From: Pelomonas cellulosilytica
GTDB lineage: Bacteria > Pseudomonadota > Gammaproteobacteria > Burkholderiales > Burkholderiaceae_C
Assembly (NCBI RefSeq): GCF_021353265.1
Contig: NZ_JAJTWU010000001.1
Location: 682,001 to 746,000 of the forward strand
Reading direction: 5' to 3'
Length of the DNA: 64,000 nucleotides
A program made the position numbers and the translations under genes. The notes under the pieces are model-generated. The model was not told where the DNA came from, searched no databases, and saw only the letters and a list, made by a program, of their open reading frames with translations. Positions 62,766-64,000 of the stretch are shown one piece after another (positions within the stretch are counted from its first letter, which is position 1; every line of letters begins with the position of its first letter).

Positions 62766-64000
62766 ATGCCTTCGTCCCTGTCTTCCTTGAATTCGCCCCG
62801 AGCGTGGGTGTCCGCGCTGTGCATCGCCGGGCTGGGGCTGGCTTCACCGGCCTGGTCCGCCGGGCAGTCGCCGCTGCAACTGGAGCGCGTCGTCATGCTG
62901 TGGCGGCACGGCTTGCGGGCGCCGCTGCCGACCGAGGCCGCTGCGGAACCGCGAGCGGGCGAAGCGTGGCCCTCCTGGAGCACGCCGGCCAGCCTGCTGA
63001 CGCCGCACGGCCGAGCGGCACTTGCGCTTAGCGGCCAGTACCAGCGCACGATGCTGCAAGCCGCCGACCTGCTGCCCGCGCAGGGCTGCCCTGCGCCGGG
63101 GCAGGTGTTCGTCTGGGCCAACACGGTGGATCGCACCGTGGCCAGCGGCGAGGTGCTGGCCGGCGCGCTGACGCCCGGCTGCGCCACGCCCGTGCAGCAT
63201 CTGCCGATGGACCAGACCGACCCGTTGTTCAACCCCATAGAGGCGGGTGCCGTGGACTTCGATGCCGCCGAGGCGGTGCGCGTCATCGACCGCGAGACCG
63301 GGGGCGTGCAGGCGCTGGTGGCGCCTGAGGGGGAGGCCGTGCGCGCGATGCAACGCGTGCTCGGTTGCGACGACCGCCGGCCCGAGGCGCGCTGCACGCT
63401 GCAGACCGGCGAGGCGGCGTTGCGACCGGGCGCCGATGGCCGAGGCCTGGCGATGCGTGGCCCCATCGATGTGGCCTCCGGCACGGCCCAGGTGCTGGCG
63501 CTGCAGTACGCCGAAGGCCTGCCGATGACGGAGGTCGGCTGGGGGCGGGCCCGGATGACCGAGATCGCCAGCGTGTCGCGGCTGCATGCGCTGCTGTTCG
63601 AGGTCTATGCGCGACCGTCGTACATGGCGCAGCGCATCGCCGGCCCGTTGTCGGCGCGCTTGCTGCAACTGCTGCTGTCAGCCGACGCGCCGGCGGTCAG
63701 CCTGCTCATCGGGCATGACAACAACATCGCCGCACTGACGGCCCTGCTGGGCGTGGGCTTCCAGTTCCCCGGCTACGGCCGCAACGACCCGCCGGTGGGC
63801 AGCGTGCTGCTGCTGGAGCGGCTTCGAGACCCGGCCAGCGGAAGGCGCTATCTGCGCGTGCGCTACGAGGCGCAGAGCCTGGATCAGCTGCGCGAGCTGG
63901 CGCCGTTGACGCAGCGGTCGCCGCCGTTGACGCTCACGCTACCGCTGCCTGGCTGCCACGCCACTGGGCAGGGCCTGTGTGAGCTGGACGCCGCCGCAGC
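62766..64000 (+). CDS. Histidine-type acid phosphatase, AppA/Agp-like (3' end outside window)
   Basis: Periplasmic phosphatase of the branch-2 histidine acid family; 411 residues are in the window and the end lies beyond it. A Sec signal peptide ends near AWSA. The catalytic RHGLRAP spans 47-53 (nucleophile His48), and the proton-donor motif GHDNN is at His317-Asp318. WANTVDRTVASGEVLAGAL, DPLFNPIEAGAV and VGWGRARM follow the E. coli AppA/Agp order. Phytate, glucose-1-phosphate or other phosphoesters are possible substrates. Divergent from the TonB receptor. Confidence 0.9.
   Translation, partial: MPSSLSSLNSPRAWVSALCIAGLGLASPAWSAGQSPLQLERVVMLWRHGLRAPLPTEAAAEPRAGEAWPSWSTPASLLTPHGRAALALSGQYQRTMLQAADLLPAQGCPAPGQVFVWANTVDRTVASGEVLAGALTPGCATPVQHLPMDQTDPLFNPIEAGAVDFDAAEAVRVIDRETGGVQALVAPEGEAVRAMQRVLGCDDRRPEARCTLQTGEAALRPGADGRGLAMRGPIDVASGTAQVLALQYAEGLPMTEVGWGRARMTEIASVSRLHALLFEVYARPSYMAQRIAGPLSARLLQLLLSADAPAVSLLIGHDNNIAALTALLGVGFQFPGYGRNDPPVGSVLLLERLRDPASGRRYLRVRYEAQSLDQLRELAPLTQRSPPLTLTLPLPGCHATGQGLCELDAAA

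Noticed and set aside
1-64000. Search by eye for tRNA or rRNA genes, CRISPR arrays, insertion sequences, prophage or defence islands
   Set aside because: No tRNA T-arm/anticodon pattern in any gap, no spaced direct repeats, no transposase, integrase or phage proteins, and no shift in composition. The intergenic gaps are short.

Overview
The window is 64 kb of uniformly GC-rich DNA, densely packed with about 60 genes. Gene content and order point to a betaproteobacterium of the order Burkholderiales, probably close to Roseateles/Mitsuaria/Pelomonas. The indicators are a short H-NS-type protein, the dnaX-ybaB-recR block, a hom-thrC-moeA-moaD run, Bcp and PhoH proteins of the beta type, a HiPIP, and a compact SRP RNA. 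The genus is inference. I saw no insertion sequence, prophage, CRISPR array, tRNA or rRNA, and no island of different composition. Nearly everything reads as chromosomal core or lineage-specific accessory genes.

Layout. 1-5.1 kb (minus): 3' truncated membrane PAS-GGDEF-EAL protein, H-NS-like protein, YggX and ArgA. 5.1-15.2 kb (plus): HrpA helicase, then a pseudokinase-HDOD protein overlapping a Ser/Thr kinase-HDOD-GAF protein, then two DUF4398-type lipoproteins (one with an OmpA domain) and a small exported protein. 15.3-17.4 kb (minus): GFA-family protein, the 4.5S SRP RNA (ffs), a SirB-like membrane protein and a divergent PurM-like protein. 17.4-20.7 kb (plus): dnaX, ybaB, recR and a MAPEG protein. 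20.7-24.9 kb: MltD and GloB on minus; methyltransferase, RNase HI and Dcd on plus. 24.9-29.2 kb: second GFA protein, lipoprotein hydrolase, SRPBCC protein, then a cupin-ECF sigma-cupin operon.

29.4-40.6 kb: prolyl oligopeptidase; a coupled trio (YkuD-like lipoprotein, DUF1566-like protein, alpha/beta hydrolase); beta-lactamase-fold hydrolase; NTF2-like protein; FMN L-lactate dehydrogenase family; IroE-like esterase; LysR regulator coupled to a Sel1-repeat protein; VOC protein. 40.7-46.3 kb (minus): a membrane protein-sigma factor-TM protein operon, then a nuclease-XPD helicase, an unknown protein and DinB. 46.4-52.0 kb: patatin lipoprotein, aldo/keto reductase, HiPIP, PhoH, Bcp, Mth938-like protein. 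52.2-58.0 kb (plus): alaA, hom, thrC, moeA, moaD and an AdoMet decarboxylase, overlapped tail to tail by a FAD amine-oxidase-like protein. 59.6-64 kb: a TonB-dependent receptor divergent from an AppA-like histidine phosphatase cut by the window end, with a candidate PHO box between them.

The genes most likely to act together are the phosphatase/receptor pair (organic phosphate or phytate acquisition), the two kinase-HDOD proteins (signalling), the cupin-sigma-cupin operon (stress-responsive transcription), the DUF6249-sigma-TM operon, and the dinB-helicase run (DNA damage tolerance or repair). All functional assignments come from reading motifs by eye. No database search was run.
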